Source: Ochrobactrum quorumnocens
Lineage (GTDB): Bacteria; Pseudomonadota; Alphaproteobacteria; Rhizobiales; Rhizobiaceae
Assembly (NCBI RefSeq): GCF_002278035.1
Contig: NZ_CP022605.1
Location: 248,001 to 312,000, forward strand
Length of the DNA stretch: 64,000 nt
Direction: 5' to 3'
Under the pieces are notes generated by a model, which saw only the letters and a program-made list of their open reading frames with translations, made no database searches and was not told the origin of the DNA. Positions 54,637 through 63,683 of this stretch are shown piece after piece. The translations under genes were made by a program, and so were the position numbers. The stretch's first letter is position 1; each line of letters starts with the position of its first letter.

Positions 54637-55833
54637 TTAGTGGTTGCCATTTCCTGCAAGACCGATTCCTGCAATCAGCGAGCCCCATACCTTCAGGCGT
54701 AGGCCGACAGCCTTCACAACGCCCGTGGCCGCAATGAGGTGCCCTGCAAATCCACCAATATTGTTGGTGTAGGTTTGAACAAGGCAACCGGTGCCGTCGA
54801 GCATGATCTTCTCATGTTCTTTATGCTCAAGCTCCAGGTAGACAAGTAACGATCCGCGTGGCGCACGCCCATTAAGTTCAACCAGTTGTCCTCCCGGCAC
54901 GATCTGACCTGTTGAGATGGCGGGCTGCACATGAACGACCCGTGCAGGAAGAACTGTGTTGCTGAAGGATAAGCCAATGTTGGTGTCACACGCGATTTCT
55001 GCGGGCATTCCTTCATAGATTGTCGAGCGCGCAACTTGCGAAAAGCCCGCAGTAATCCTAAGCGGCAGATTGTCTGGACGGTCTGGAATGATCACCATCG
55101 CTGGACTTAGTATGAGAGTTGAAGCGGGACTTCCCACGCTCAAGGACAATTGAGTTACGACACCATTGGTGAACGAGCGAACCTCCGTCATGCTTAGCGC
55201 GACCCTGCCGCTTTCGACTGTCGCCTCGGTAACCTTGCGTTGCGCGGGAAGCGATTGAGAAATTTCCACTTGCGCCAGGCTCAGCTGGGCCTGTGCCGCC
55301 GCCAGATCGGCCTCGCCAATCTGGAAAGCTGATTCCGCTAGGCGCACAGTATCCTTCGTGCCGGCGTTCTTAGCGAATAAAGCCTGCGCGTTCTTGAGGT
55401 CACCTTTCAGCTTTTCCAGCGATGCACTCGACACGACTACGCTCGCTTGCGCGACCTTCAAGGAGTCACTGGCTTTCGATTCTGCGGCCGCAATTCTGTC
55501 GAATTCGGCTTCGGCTTGCTTGAGCGCCGCTTTCTGCGCGCTGCTTTCAATCCGGAAGAGTAGGTCACCGGCGGAAACCCTCTGCCAATTTCGTACGGCG
55601 ATTTCGGTTACGGGGCCACTGGTTTGCGCTACGGTTGACACGGTACGAAAGGGTACCAGGCCAGAATATGATTTTGGGTGGAAGTAGAAGATCACGACGA
55701 AAAGGAAAAAGGCCAGAATGGCCCACAGGAACACCGCGGTCCGCATGTTCCATACCGTCATGGATTCGCCCCGGCGTCTCAACTGGTAGTAACGGATAAT
55801 GACTGGAAAAGAAGTAAAGAGAAGCTCAAGCAT
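54637..55833 (-). CDS. HlyD-family membrane fusion protein
   Basis: A 398-residue adaptor. The N-terminus has a hydrophobic-polar region and a clear helix (about 35-55, RTAVFLWAILAFFLFVVIFYF). Then the first lipoyl half (VPFRTVSTVAQTSGPVTEIAVRNWQRVSAGDLLFRI), a long Ala/Ser-rich coiled hairpin (about 105-215) and the second half (VRSFTNGVVTQLSLSVGS) followed by a beta-barrel. ATG 55833 follows GAGGAGCC and lies eight bases inside the upstream gene. The pair of a small membrane protein and an HlyD adaptor resembles the YibI/YibH or YiaW/YiaV arrangement. No transporter gene accompanies it, so it may use a distant pump. Confidence 0.82.
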   Translation of the reverse strand: MLELLFTSFPVIIRYYQLRRRGESMTVWNMRTAVFLWAILAFFLFVVIFYFHPKSYSGLVPFRTVSTVAQTSGPVTEIAVRNWQRVSAGDLLFRIESSAQKAALKQAEAEFDRIAAAESKASDSLKVAQASVVVSSASLEKLKGDLKNAQALFAKNAGTKDTVRLAESAFQIGEADLAAAQAQLSLAQVEISQSLPAQRKVTEATVESGRVALSMTEVRSFTNGVVTQLSLSVGSPASTLILSPAMVIIPDRPDNLPLRITAGFSQVARSTIYEGMPAEIACDTNIGLSFSNTVLPARVVHVQPAISTGQIVPGGQLVELNGRAPRGSLLVYLELEHKEHEKIMLDGTGCLVQTYTNNIGGFAGHLIAATGVVKAVGLRLKVWGSLIAGIGLAGNGNH

Positions 55834-56257
55834 CTTGCGGCTCCTCTGGTTTGGCGGGGCCCATGGCAACAACTTCGTCGCTCGGCTCCGGCGGGGCTAC
55901 GACCGGCGAAAAAGCGGCTTCGGGCACGACTTCGTGAATATTCGGCAAATGGAAGCGCGACCAGTCCGCCAATAAAGCGAGGAGGATTGCAGTTAAGGGA
56001 AGAAAAACGTGGAAATGCTCAAGCGGAAATATCTCGTAGAGGAGAGCAATCGTCAACAATGTTGGGATTGTCTTAGCTAGGGGGGTCCCCTTCGACCTGT
56101 GCTCTGCCCAACGGTCGAAGACTGCATAAAGCGTCACAATCCCATAGAGCGCGACACAGATAAGTATTAACCCCACCCATGCCAGCATGTCTGTTTCGCC
56201 TGGAGCCGTGAACCACGATGGACTTGTGTGTCCGAGACCGCTTTCAATCCCCATCAA
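55826..56257 (-). CDS. Small membrane protein, partner of the HlyD adaptor
   Basis: A 143-residue protein with three hydrophobic helices (about 24-45, 65-80 and 82-101) and a Pro/Glu-rich C-terminal tail (PPEPSDEVVA..PAKPEEPQD). The middle has a LYAVFDRWAEHRSKG segment between helices. It overlaps the HlyD adaptor gene by eight bases, so the two are translationally coupled. It may be an inner-membrane partner like DUF3302 proteins next to YibH, but sequence similarity is weak. A second Met at residue 2 is an equal start. Confidence 0.65.
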   Translation of the reverse strand: MMGIESGLGHTSPSWFTAPGETDMLAWVGLILICVALYGIVTLYAVFDRWAEHRSKGTPLAKTIPTLLTIALLYEIFPLEHFHVFLPLTAILLALLADWSRFHLPNIHEVVPEAAFSPVVAPPEPSDEVVAMGPAKPEEPQDA

Positions 56258-56819
56258 TCACCTCCTCAGTAAGTAATCGCCGGAATTGTTATCGAGCGGC
56301 TGTAGAATTCTACTATACAAAGAGTGGTAATGAAAGTTATCAATGAGCTTTCGGTGTCATCCCGAATTTGGGCATTTATGAGCACAGCATCTCTTTATTA
56401 TGCCTGCCAGTATTGTGGTGCTCATTTTTCTCGTCTCCAAGAGGAATGGCCGATCTTGAGTCGTTTACTCCACCCCGTTTGGCTGAGCGAGGTATCCTAG
56501 ACAAAACACTGCCGACTTGAAGTAGAGTGCCAGCTTCAGTCAAAGATCGCCTTCGAATCCCTTTTCAATGGAGCTGGTTTCGATCCCTTTTTGCGGGAGG
56601 TTACGAGATATTCAGTGGAGAATAGCAAAGATTTGTCCAGCTGCGCGGATAACCTTGGTGCTTATTTGACGCGTAGTGTGCTTAGTTTCTCCCAAGATTA
56701 AACCAATTTCTGCTTGAGGCAGACCGCCGAACAAGAGCATTGTAACTTTTACTTTGGCATAAAGCTGAGCGGTGATAAGAGGTCATGATCGAACCTCGTG
56801 CCTCGATTTATCACTGCCA
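56258..56819. other. Gap without recognisable gene
   Basis: About 560 bases between the adaptor operon and the IS6 relic. It should include the promoter of the membrane protein gene and the left end of the IS; neither is clear. Confidence 0.4.
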
Positions 56820-57500
56820 TCGTTTTCCGCCTGAGATTATCGCCGAAGCGGTGTAGCTGTATTCCCGCTTCCCATTGAGCTTTCGCATGGTTGAAGACAT
56901 GCTGGCTTACAAAGGGATTATCGTTACCCACATGACGGTACGCGAATGGGCTGAAAAGTTCGGATGGCAATATTCCAATTTTGGTCCGTCGCCGTACACC
57001 CCGCCTTGGCGACATATGGCATCTTGATGAGGCTGTCGTTACGATCAACGGCGAACGACACTTTCTGTGGCGCGCCGTTGATCAGGATGGGTTTGTGCTG
57101 GAAGTTCTGATCCAGAAACGTCGCGATACCAGAGCCGCAAAGCGCTTCATTCGAAAGATGCTGTCAGGTCAGGCGCAGTTCCCCGCGTCATAGCCACGGA
57201 CAAACCGAAATCTTATGGCGCTGTCAATCGGGAGATCGGCCTCACCGTTTGTGATCATCGCCAGCACAAAGGTTTAACAATCGGGCCGAGAATTCTCATC
57301 AACCTATAAGACGGCAAGAGCGGAGCATGAAGCGCTTCAAGTCATCAGTACGACACTTGCAGCGTTTCGCATCCATTCACGATCCGATCTACAACCTTCA
57401 CCATTTCCCGCGCGACCGCTTCACCTCTGCCATCCAGCGCGAACTACGCCAGGCCGCCGCCACCATATGGCGCGTAATCACATGCCTCAAATCAGCGTAA
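56820..57500 (+). mobile_element. IS6-family transposase relic
   Basis: Read across frames the sequence gives FPPEIIAEAV.LYSRFPLSFRMVEDMLAYKGIIVTHMTVREWAEKFG, then RRRTPRLGDIWHLDEAVVTINGERHFLWRAVDQDGFVLEVLIQKRRDTRAAKRFIRKML, then KSYGAVNREIGL and the end HLQRFASIHDPIYNLHHFPRDRF. It covers nearly the whole IS6 DDE transposase (LDE.VVTI holds one catalytic Asp). Frame changes and a stop after GAVS/FPAS make it inactive. Terminal repeats could not be identified. Confidence 0.82.
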
Positions 57501-57540
57501 ACTCGACTTCATAGATCGGGATATGACCACACACAGGTTA

Positions 57541-57794
57541 AGGTTACACTGCCGCTGCCCTTTGTGGAAGTCAATGCCGGTATCGCTGTTCTACCTGCCT
57601 ACGCCTTCACCGCCTTACGTGGCCGCGGCATCGTTGCCCGTCCCCTGACGGATCCCGCCATCGTGCGCGAAGAGCGCCTCATCACGCCTCGTGACCGCGA
57701 TCAATCGGCAGCCACCGTCGCTGTGCATTCGATCTTGCGGAACCTGCTTCGCCAGATGATTTCCGAAATTCCGGGAACGGGCAGCCCGAACTAG
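57541..57794 (+). pseudogene. LysR-family regulator, C-terminal fragment
   Basis: An open frame gives TLPLPFVEVNAGIAVLPAYAFTALRGRGIVARPLTDPAIVREERLITPRDRDQSAA..AV.SILRNLL by pattern: the last lobe of a LysR effector domain (V.AG.G.A.LP.......G....PL.DP...R...L). The helix-turn-helix and first lobe are missing, and the break falls beside the IS6 relic, which probably removed them. It may once have regulated the peptide-binding protein gene downstream. Confidence 0.7.
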
Positions 57795-57930
57795 AGCCTT
57801 TGAGCTTGCTTCACGAGCCTTTGCACGCTCAAATAAAACTGCACCGCTGTTTAGAATCATCTGAAAAAGTCGATACTGAACATCACACCGCCGAAGGTCG
57901 GTCGCGTCGCCAGCAAGGGAATGCAGTCTC

Positions 57931-59529
57931 ATGAATACTTACGGAAAACTATTTTCAGCCGCGCTTATCGCGGCTGCGCTCAATAGCACGGCAGTTGGAC
58001 AAGTCTTCGCTAAAACATTGATTTATTGCTCCGAGGCATCTCCTGAAATGTTCGACGCGGCGCAGACAACATCCGGTGCCGTCTATGACGCATCGGCGCG
58101 CAACGTGTCCAACGGGCTTATCAAGATCAAGCGCGGCTCAACGGAGCTGGAACCCGGTCTCGCGGAAAGCTGGGAGGTTTCTACCGACGGCAAGGAATAT
58201 ACGTTTCACCTGCGAACGGGCGTGAAGTTTCACACCACAAGTTTTTTCACCCCTACACGTGAATTTAATGCAGATGATGTGATCTTTACTTTCGACCGCC
58301 AGGGAAACAAGGAAAACCCCTACTACAACCAAGGTACATGGCCGCAATTTGGAGCCTATTCCTTTCCCTCATTGATCGAAAAAATCGAAAAGATTGACGA
58401 TCACACTGTCAAATTTGTGCTGACGCATCCTGAAGCGACTTTTATCTCGACGTTGTCACTGACATTCGCCGTCATTCAGTCCAAGGAATATGCCGACAAG
58501 CTCGTCGCGGAAGGCCGCATTGCGGAATTCGGCCAGCAGCCCGTCGGAACGGGCCCCTATCAGTATGTAGCTTATCAGAAAGATAGCGCCATCCGCTATC
58601 AGGCCAATCCCGATTACTGGGCGGGCAAGCAGAAGATCGACAATCTCATCTTTGCGATCACACCTGATGCGGCGGTGCGCTATCAGAAACTGAAGTCGGG
58701 CGAGTGCCACGTCATTGCCGCTCCCAACCCTGCCGATATTGCGGAGATGAAGAAAGACCCGGCCGTCGAAATGCTGAATAAGGAAGGTTTGAACCTGTCC
58801 TTCCTCGCATACAACATCCAACAGAAGCCGTTTGATGATGTGCGCGTCCGCAAGGCGCTAAACATGGCGGTTAACAAGGCTGCGATCATTGATGCAGTCT
58901 ATCTGGGCTCAGCAGTTGTTTCGGTGAACCCGTTGCCACCAAGTGTCTGGGGCTATAACAAGAACGTCAAGGACGACGCTTATGATCCCGAACAGTCACG
59001 CAAGTTGCTCGACGAAGCGGGCGTCAAAGACCTGAAGATGAAAATCTGGGCGATGCCTGTGCAGCGGCCTTATATGCCAAATGCGCGCCGCGCAGCCGAG
59101 CTCATTCAATCGGACTTCGCCGAAGTGGGCGTAACGGCGGAAATCGCCACCTATGACTGGGGTGAATATCTCAAGCGTTCACTGGACAAGGACCGCGATG
59201 GCGCTGTTATGCTTGGATGGACCGGCGGCATAGCCGATCCCGACAATTTCCTTGCCGCGCTCTTGAGCTGCCAGGCCATAGGTAGTGCCAATCGCGCAAA
59301 CTGGTGCAATCAGGATTTTGAGAAGTTGATCCAAGCTGCCAAACTGACAACCGTCCAGACAGAGCGGACCAAGCTCTACGAACAGGCACAGGTCGTGTTC
59401 AAGGAACAGGCTCCCTGGCTGACAATCGCCCATCAGATCGTCCAGCAGCCCATCAGCAAGAAAGTTAAAGACTTCCGCATCGATCCCTTCGGTGGCTATC
59501 TGTTCGAAGATGTTGATATCGACGAATAG
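57931..59529 (+). CDS. dppA: Peptide ABC transporter substrate-binding protein (DppA-like)
   Basis: A 532-residue periplasmic binding protein of the extracellular solute-binding family 5. A signal peptide ends near residue 28 (VFAKT). The mature part shows LIYCSEASPEMFDAAQTTSG, LEPGLAESWEVS.DGKEYTFHLR.GVKFH, FNADDVIFTFDRQ, then GTGPYQ..AYQ and FKEQAPWLTIAHQ with many aromatic substrate-pocket residues, as in DppA. It binds dipeptides for a Dpp-type importer, but no permease or ATPase genes follow. A good terminator ends the gene, so it is an orphan binding protein that must use a distant importer. Confidence 0.92.
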   Translation: MNTYGKLFSAALIAAALNSTAVGQVFAKTLIYCSEASPEMFDAAQTTSGAVYDASARNVSNGLIKIKRGSTELEPGLAESWEVSTDGKEYTFHLRTGVKFHTTSFFTPTREFNADDVIFTFDRQGNKENPYYNQGTWPQFGAYSFPSLIEKIEKIDDHTVKFVLTHPEATFISTLSLTFAVIQSKEYADKLVAEGRIAEFGQQPVGTGPYQYVAYQKDSAIRYQANPDYWAGKQKIDNLIFAITPDAAVRYQKLKSGECHVIAAPNPADIAEMKKDPAVEMLNKEGLNLSFLAYNIQQKPFDDVRVRKALNMAVNKAAIIDAVYLGSAVVSVNPLPPSVWGYNKNVKDDAYDPEQSRKLLDEAGVKDLKMKIWAMPVQRPYMPNARRAAELIQSDFAEVGVTAEIATYDWGEYLKRSLDKDRDGAVMLGWTGGIADPDNFLAALLSCQAIGSANRANWCNQDFEKLIQAAKLTTVQTERTKLYEQAQVVFKEQAPWLTIAHQIVQQPISKKVKDFRIDPFGGYLFEDVDIDE

Positions 59530-59568
59530 ACTTCGTCCCCGCCGGTTTGATCGCTGGCGTTGATTTGC

Positions 59569-59602
59569 GAATAGCGGGCAGGAACGCCCGCTATTCTTCT
59601 TT
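59569..59602 (+). terminator. Rho-independent terminator of the dppA-like gene
   Basis: GAATAGCGGGC-AGGAAC-GCCCGCTATTC makes a perfect 11-bp stem, followed by TTCTTT. It lies 40 bases after the stop codon. Confidence 0.85.
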
Positions 59603-59636
59603 GGTGCTCAGATGAAATCCGAGCCAAGCTGACCAA

Positions 59637-59741
59637 TAGAGCATTTCCAATTTAAACCGAATTGCTGAAAATGCTCTATCTATTTGTTTTTAAGCATTAT
59701 CCGACGCAAAACCGCTTCGTACTTTTGCTGGAAATGCTCTA
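59637..59741. repeat. MITE-like element
   Basis: A 105-bp unit with perfect 12-bp inverted ends, TAGAGCATTTCC at 59637-59648 and GGAAATGCTCTA at 59730-59741, bounded by TA. It has no coding capacity and includes an internal AAATGCTCTA half-copy. A related end, TAGAGCATT, occurs right at the stop of the ATPase gene (23073) with GAGCATTTCC 70 bases on. The element ends 14 bases before the peptidase T start codon. Confidence 0.7.
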
Positions 59742-59755
59742 GCCGAGAAAATAAA

Positions 59756-60997
59756 ATGGATATCGTAGACCGCTTTCTAGCCTATACCTGCATCAACACA
59801 ACCGCAGTGCCCAATGCGGACAAACTCCCCTCGAGCGCGGGACAAACCGATCTCGCAAAGCTGCTCGCCCGCGAAATGCGCGCCATGGGCATGGAAGTTG
59901 AAGAACGCGATCATTCGATTGTTGTCGGCACTTTGCCCGCCACCCCGGATGCCGATCATCAATTCCCGACAATTGCATGGGTCGCCCATCTCGATACGTC
60001 CAGCGAATATACGACCGACACCCACGCTCATGTGGTGAATTATCAGGGCGGGGATATTCTTCTCAACGAAGCGACCGGCTCTGTCATGCGACTTGCGGAG
60101 TTCCCGGAACTGGAACGTTATATCGGCGACCGGATCATTGTTACAGATGGCACCAGCCTGCTGGGTGCTGACAACAAATCCGCCATCGCCGAGATCATGC
60201 ATGCCATGCAAATCCTGATTACCCATCCCGAGATTGAGCACGGCACGGTTAAGGTCGTTTTCGTTCCTGATGAAGAAATTGGACTGCTCGGAGCAAAGGC
60301 GCTCGACGTTCCTTCCCTGAAGGCTGATTTCGCTTATACGCTCGATTGCTGTGCGGTTGGCGAAATCGTGTATGAGAACTGGAACGCGGGCGAGTTTCGC
60401 CTGACTTTCAAAGGACAGCCAGCCCATCCAATGTCAGCCAAAGGCAAGCTGCGCAACGCCATACTCTATGCCCAGCAGTTCATCGCAATGATGCCTGGTG
60501 GTGAACGCCCGGAATATACGGAAGGCACCGAAGGCTATTATTGGGCTAAGGGCATTCACGGGACCGTTGCTGAGACAAGCTTGATTATCGATATTCGAGA
60601 TTTCACGAAGGACAGTTACGAAGCACGTCGTGCCTTTATCGAAAACCTTGCCCAGAGTTTCAACCAACTCCATGGCGACGGTACAGTTCACGTAGACTAC
60701 AAGGCCGTTTATCGAAACGCCGCCGAAAGCCTGCAAGGCGAGAAGCGTTATCCGGTCGTGCTTGCCCTTCAGGCCATGAAGGCAATAGGCGTCGTACCGA
60801 CACCCCTACCGATGCGAGGCGGCTATGACGGTGCAGTGCTGTCCGAAAAAGGGCTGCCATGTCCTAATCTGTTCTGCGGCGCACACAACTTCCACTCGAT
60901 TTACGAATTTCTGCCGGTTGGATCGCTCAATAAGGCGTCGGAGATGGTTGTCGAAATACTCAAGACTGCGCGAATAACCGACAGAAGCGCAGATTGA
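59756..60997 (+). CDS. pepT: Peptidase T (tripeptide aminopeptidase)
   Basis: A 413-residue cytosolic M20B zinc peptidase that removes the N-terminal residue of tripeptides. Metal-site motifs are visible: VAHLDTSSE (His, then Asp), GTSLLGADNKSAIAEIM (bridging Asp), VPDEEIGLLGA (catalytic Glu and metal Glu) and LDCCAVGE, with the final His in NLFCGAHNFHSIYEF. Length matches PepT (about 408). The ATG at 59756 is used; the frame is open 24 codons upstream, inside the MITE-like repeat. With the DppA-like gene before it and gamma-glutamyltransferase after it, it suggests a peptide-use neighbourhood. Confidence 0.93.
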   Translation: MDIVDRFLAYTCINTTAVPNADKLPSSAGQTDLAKLLAREMRAMGMEVEERDHSIVVGTLPATPDADHQFPTIAWVAHLDTSSEYTTDTHAHVVNYQGGDILLNEATGSVMRLAEFPELERYIGDRIIVTDGTSLLGADNKSAIAEIMHAMQILITHPEIEHGTVKVVFVPDEEIGLLGAKALDVPSLKADFAYTLDCCAVGEIVYENWNAGEFRLTFKGQPAHPMSAKGKLRNAILYAQQFIAMMPGGERPEYTEGTEGYYWAKGIHGTVAETSLIIDIRDFTKDSYEARRAFIENLAQSFNQLHGDGTVHVDYKAVYRNAAESLQGEKRYPVVLALQAMKAIGVVPTPLPMRGGYDGAVLSEKGLPCPNLFCGAHNFHSIYEFLPVGSLNKASEMVVEILKTARITDRSAD

Positions 60998-61068
60998 TCA
61001 AGATCAGACTGAACACCGAGGATAAGTGAAGTCATCTCGTCTCCTCACTTCCTGTCTGTCTTCTCGCT

Positions 61069-61090
61069 ACCGCCAAGGCGGTTTGTCTTT
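61069..61090 (+). terminator. Possible terminator after peptidase T
   Basis: ACCGCC-AA-GGCGGT followed by TTGTCTTT, about 70 bases past the stop. The two-base loop means the inner pairs must open, so the hairpin is short. It lies just before the end of the convergent gamma-glutamyltransferase gene and could work for both. Confidence 0.45.
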
Positions 61091-62828
61091 AGTATCCTAT
61101 GGCGGCGCCAGCGACTGCGCGACTATCAATGGCGCCGTAATAGCGGTTGTCGCCGCCTTTTTCGATGGCTGCCATGTCCTTTCCTCCGACAAGAATACCT
61201 GCTGCCTCGCCCCAGACCGGCCAATCGTGATCCTCTCCGACCTTATACCCCATACCGGTTAGCAACCTGATCGTATCTGGTGAAAGCGCATTCGCTTCCA
61301 TATAGACCCGGTCAGGCAGCCACTGGTGATGGATGCGCGGGGCATCAATCGCCTCCTGAATATCCATGCCGTGATCGATGACATTCATGATCGCCTGCAG
61401 CGTGATTGTGATAATGCGCGAACCGCCGGGGCTTCCTATGACCATGAACGGGTTTCCGTCCTTCGACACAATAGTTGGGCTCATCGAGGAGAGCGGCGAC
61501 TTGCCCGGTTCGATGGCATTGGCTTCGCCTTGTATGAGACCATAGAGATTGGCCACGCCTGGCTTGATGGTGAAGTCGTCCATCTCGTTGTTAAGAAGAA
61601 TGCCAGTTCCCTCGGCCACCTTGGCCGTGCCGAACGATCCGTTCAGCGTATAGGTCACAGCAACCGCATTGCCTTCTTTGTCCACGATCGAATAATGCGT
61701 GGTTTCGTTGGTTTCCTTGAATTCAGCTGGCTTGAGAGCCTCGCTGACACCGGCGCGATAAGGATCGATGCGGCCACGAATTTCTTCTGCATAGGCCTTG
61801 CTGGTAAGCTTCTCAATTGGATTGTCGACGAAATCCGGGTCGCCCAATGCCGTGTTGCGGTCGACATAAGCGTGGCGCATCGCTTCCACCATCAACCGCG
61901 TGGTTTCAGCGGAACCATAACCTAGATAGGAAATCGGATAGCCCTCGAGAACATTCAGGATTTCGCATATAATCAATCCACCCGAAGAAGGCGGCGGCGA
62001 TGAAATGATGTCATAGCCGCGATAGCTGCACTTTACCGGTTCTAACTCACGGACCTTGTATTGTTCAAAATCAGCCTTGGCGAGAATGCCGCCATTTTCG
62101 TTGCTCGATTTGACGATCAGATCGGCAATCTCGCCTTGATAGAAGGCCGATGTGCCCTTTTCCGAAATCGACAAAAGCGATTTTGCCAAATCCGGCTGAA
62201 TAAGCTTCTCTCCCAAGCCAAGCGGCTTTCCGTCTTTCAAAAAGATTTTCGCAGCCGCAGGATCTTTTGCCAGTCTTTCATTGCCGTCGGCAAAAGAGAG
62301 AATATCCCCCAGCTCAAGCGTAAAACCGTCCTTGGCGAGCTTAAGTTCTGGCTCGATGAGTTCTGCGCGCTTGCGGGTGCCATATTTTTCGCGTGCTTCC
62401 TCGAGGCCAGCCACTGTTCCAGGTACGCCGATGGCCAGATAGGTTTCAGTGCTGGCGCCTTCGACCGGATTGCCGCTTCTGTCCAAATACATCGTCTTGG
62501 CGGCAGCGAGCGGTGCGCGCTCGCGAAAATCCAGAAATGTGCTCTTGCCGTCATTGAAACGGATTGTCATGAAGCCGCCACCGCCGAGATTACCGGCTGT
62601 CGGATAAACGACTGCCAGTGCATAGCCGACGGCAACAGCAGCATCGACGGCATTGCCGCCGTTCTTGAGCACATCGACACCGATCTGCGAGGCAAGATGC
62701 TGAGCTGTAACCACCATGCCGTTTTGCCCTTCCGCCGGGGCTGGTGATGCCGCGTGAGCCGAAGGTAGATGACCCGCAATGGCGACGACAGCGGCAAGGG
62801 AAAGCGATTTCAGTCTGTAATGCTGCAT
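61089..62828 (-). CDS. ggt: Gamma-glutamyltransferase
   Basis: A 579-residue periplasmic Ntn-hydrolase that cleaves gamma-glutamyl bonds in glutathione and moves the group to water or amino acids. The signal peptide ends in SAHA (residue 26). The proenzyme cleavage/nucleophile Thr is T377 in NETTHYSIVDKEGNAVAVTYTLNGSFG by comparison with the E. coli NQTTHYSVVD site; the Arg of LDFRERAP and GSPGGSRII complete the gamma-glutamate pocket. Length and order are normal. Start ATG 62828 follows GGGAGGAAAG; the frame stays open 90 codons further upstream, but without a signal sequence or site. Confidence 0.94.
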   Translation of the reverse strand: MQHYRLKSLSLAAVVAIAGHLPSAHAASPAPAEGQNGMVVTAQHLASQIGVDVLKNGGNAVDAAVAVGYALAVVYPTAGNLGGGGFMTIRFNDGKSTFLDFRERAPLAAAKTMYLDRSGNPVEGASTETYLAIGVPGTVAGLEEAREKYGTRKRAELIEPELKLAKDGFTLELGDILSFADGNERLAKDPAAAKIFLKDGKPLGLGEKLIQPDLAKSLLSISEKGTSAFYQGEIADLIVKSSNENGGILAKADFEQYKVRELEPVKCSYRGYDIISSPPPSSGGLIICEILNVLEGYPISYLGYGSAETTRLMVEAMRHAYVDRNTALGDPDFVDNPIEKLTSKAYAEEIRGRIDPYRAGVSEALKPAEFKETNETTHYSIVDKEGNAVAVTYTLNGSFGTAKVAEGTGILLNNEMDDFTIKPGVANLYGLIQGEANAIEPGKSPLSSMSPTIVSKDGNPFMVIGSPGGSRIITITLQAIMNVIDHGMDIQEAIDAPRIHHQWLPDRVYMEANALSPDTIRLLTGMGYKVGEDHDWPVWGEAAGILVGGKDMAAIEKGGDNRYYGAIDSRAVAGAAIGY

Positions 62829-63134
62829 GTCTTTCCTCCCACGTGTTCTCCCCAACGGGAGCCCAGGCAACAACGTCCGCAATATCTTGCACAAAAGCAA
62901 GGGTAAGCAATTCTGTTTAATGAAGGTTGCGGATAAAACTTCAAGCAGTAATAATATGCAGCATTCGGTTGAGATATTGCCAACGTTGAAGCTGAAACCC
63001 GAGATGAAGCTGACATCAATCAGTTGCTCGCCAAAGCCAGTGCCTCCGCCAACTTCTACCCGAGCCACATAACCGTTCGGGCTGTGGTTAAATTCCATTT
63101 CAACTTATGCGATCTCACCATGCAGGAGAAATCC

Positions 63135-63542
63135 ATGACCTATGGTCAATGTGTCTGCGGAAATCTTAGAGTAACGCCTCATGGGCCACCACAACTGACG
63201 GCACTGTGTCACTGCTTCGCTTGTCAGCGCCGGACAGGATCGTCGTTCAGTGCTAATGCTTTCTTTGCGTCAGATTGCGCTGAAATTTCCGGTGCATCCA
63301 CTGAATTCATTCGAACAGCCGAAAGCGGCCGCAAAGTCCGGATGCATTTCTGTCCAAATTGCGGCTCAACCGTTTATTGGCTGCCCGAAGCTGCACCTTC
63401 CGTGATTGGCGTAGCAGTCGGTTCGTTCGCCGATCCGGCTTTTAATACACCCTCACTATCTGTATTCGAGCAGTCGAAACATGAATGGGTGCTCCTTGAT
63501 GAGACAATGAAACATTTCCCCCGCTTGCCGGATAGCGAATAA
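63135..63542 (+). CDS. GFA-family zinc protein (glutathione-dependent formaldehyde-activating-like)
   Basis: A 135-residue protein with the Cys motifs of the GFA fold: CVCG near the start, CHCFACQRRTGSSFSANAFF, and FCPNCGSTVYW. These hold structural and catalytic-site zinc in Gfa-type enzymes. The family name reflects one member that binds glutathione and formaldehyde; most members have no proven role. I use ATG 63135 because AGGAG (63124-63128) precedes it; an earlier ATG at 63120 overlaps that site. It is divergent from gamma-glutamyltransferase, which links both to glutathione only by position. Confidence 0.87.
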   Translation: MTYGQCVCGNLRVTPHGPPQLTALCHCFACQRRTGSSFSANAFFASDCAEISGASTEFIRTAESGRKVRMHFCPNCGSTVYWLPEAAPSVIGVAVGSFADPAFNTPSLSVFEQSKHEWVLLDETMKHFPRLPDSE

Positions 63543-63683
63543 CTGCAACCTGTTAGCGTTGCTATCCTTGCATTTTGCTTAGATTTAGTGAGTCTCACGT
63601 TCAATTAAGGACTATATTTTCAAGCGAATTCTGAAAGAGGCTTTCATGAATCCTGCTATCAGTTTGTTCCATTCAATCTCCGA

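Noticed and set aside
62829..63098. 90-codon N-terminal extension of gamma-glutamyltransferase
   Set aside because: The signal peptide begins at 62828 behind a good ribosome site; the upstream residues have no family support.
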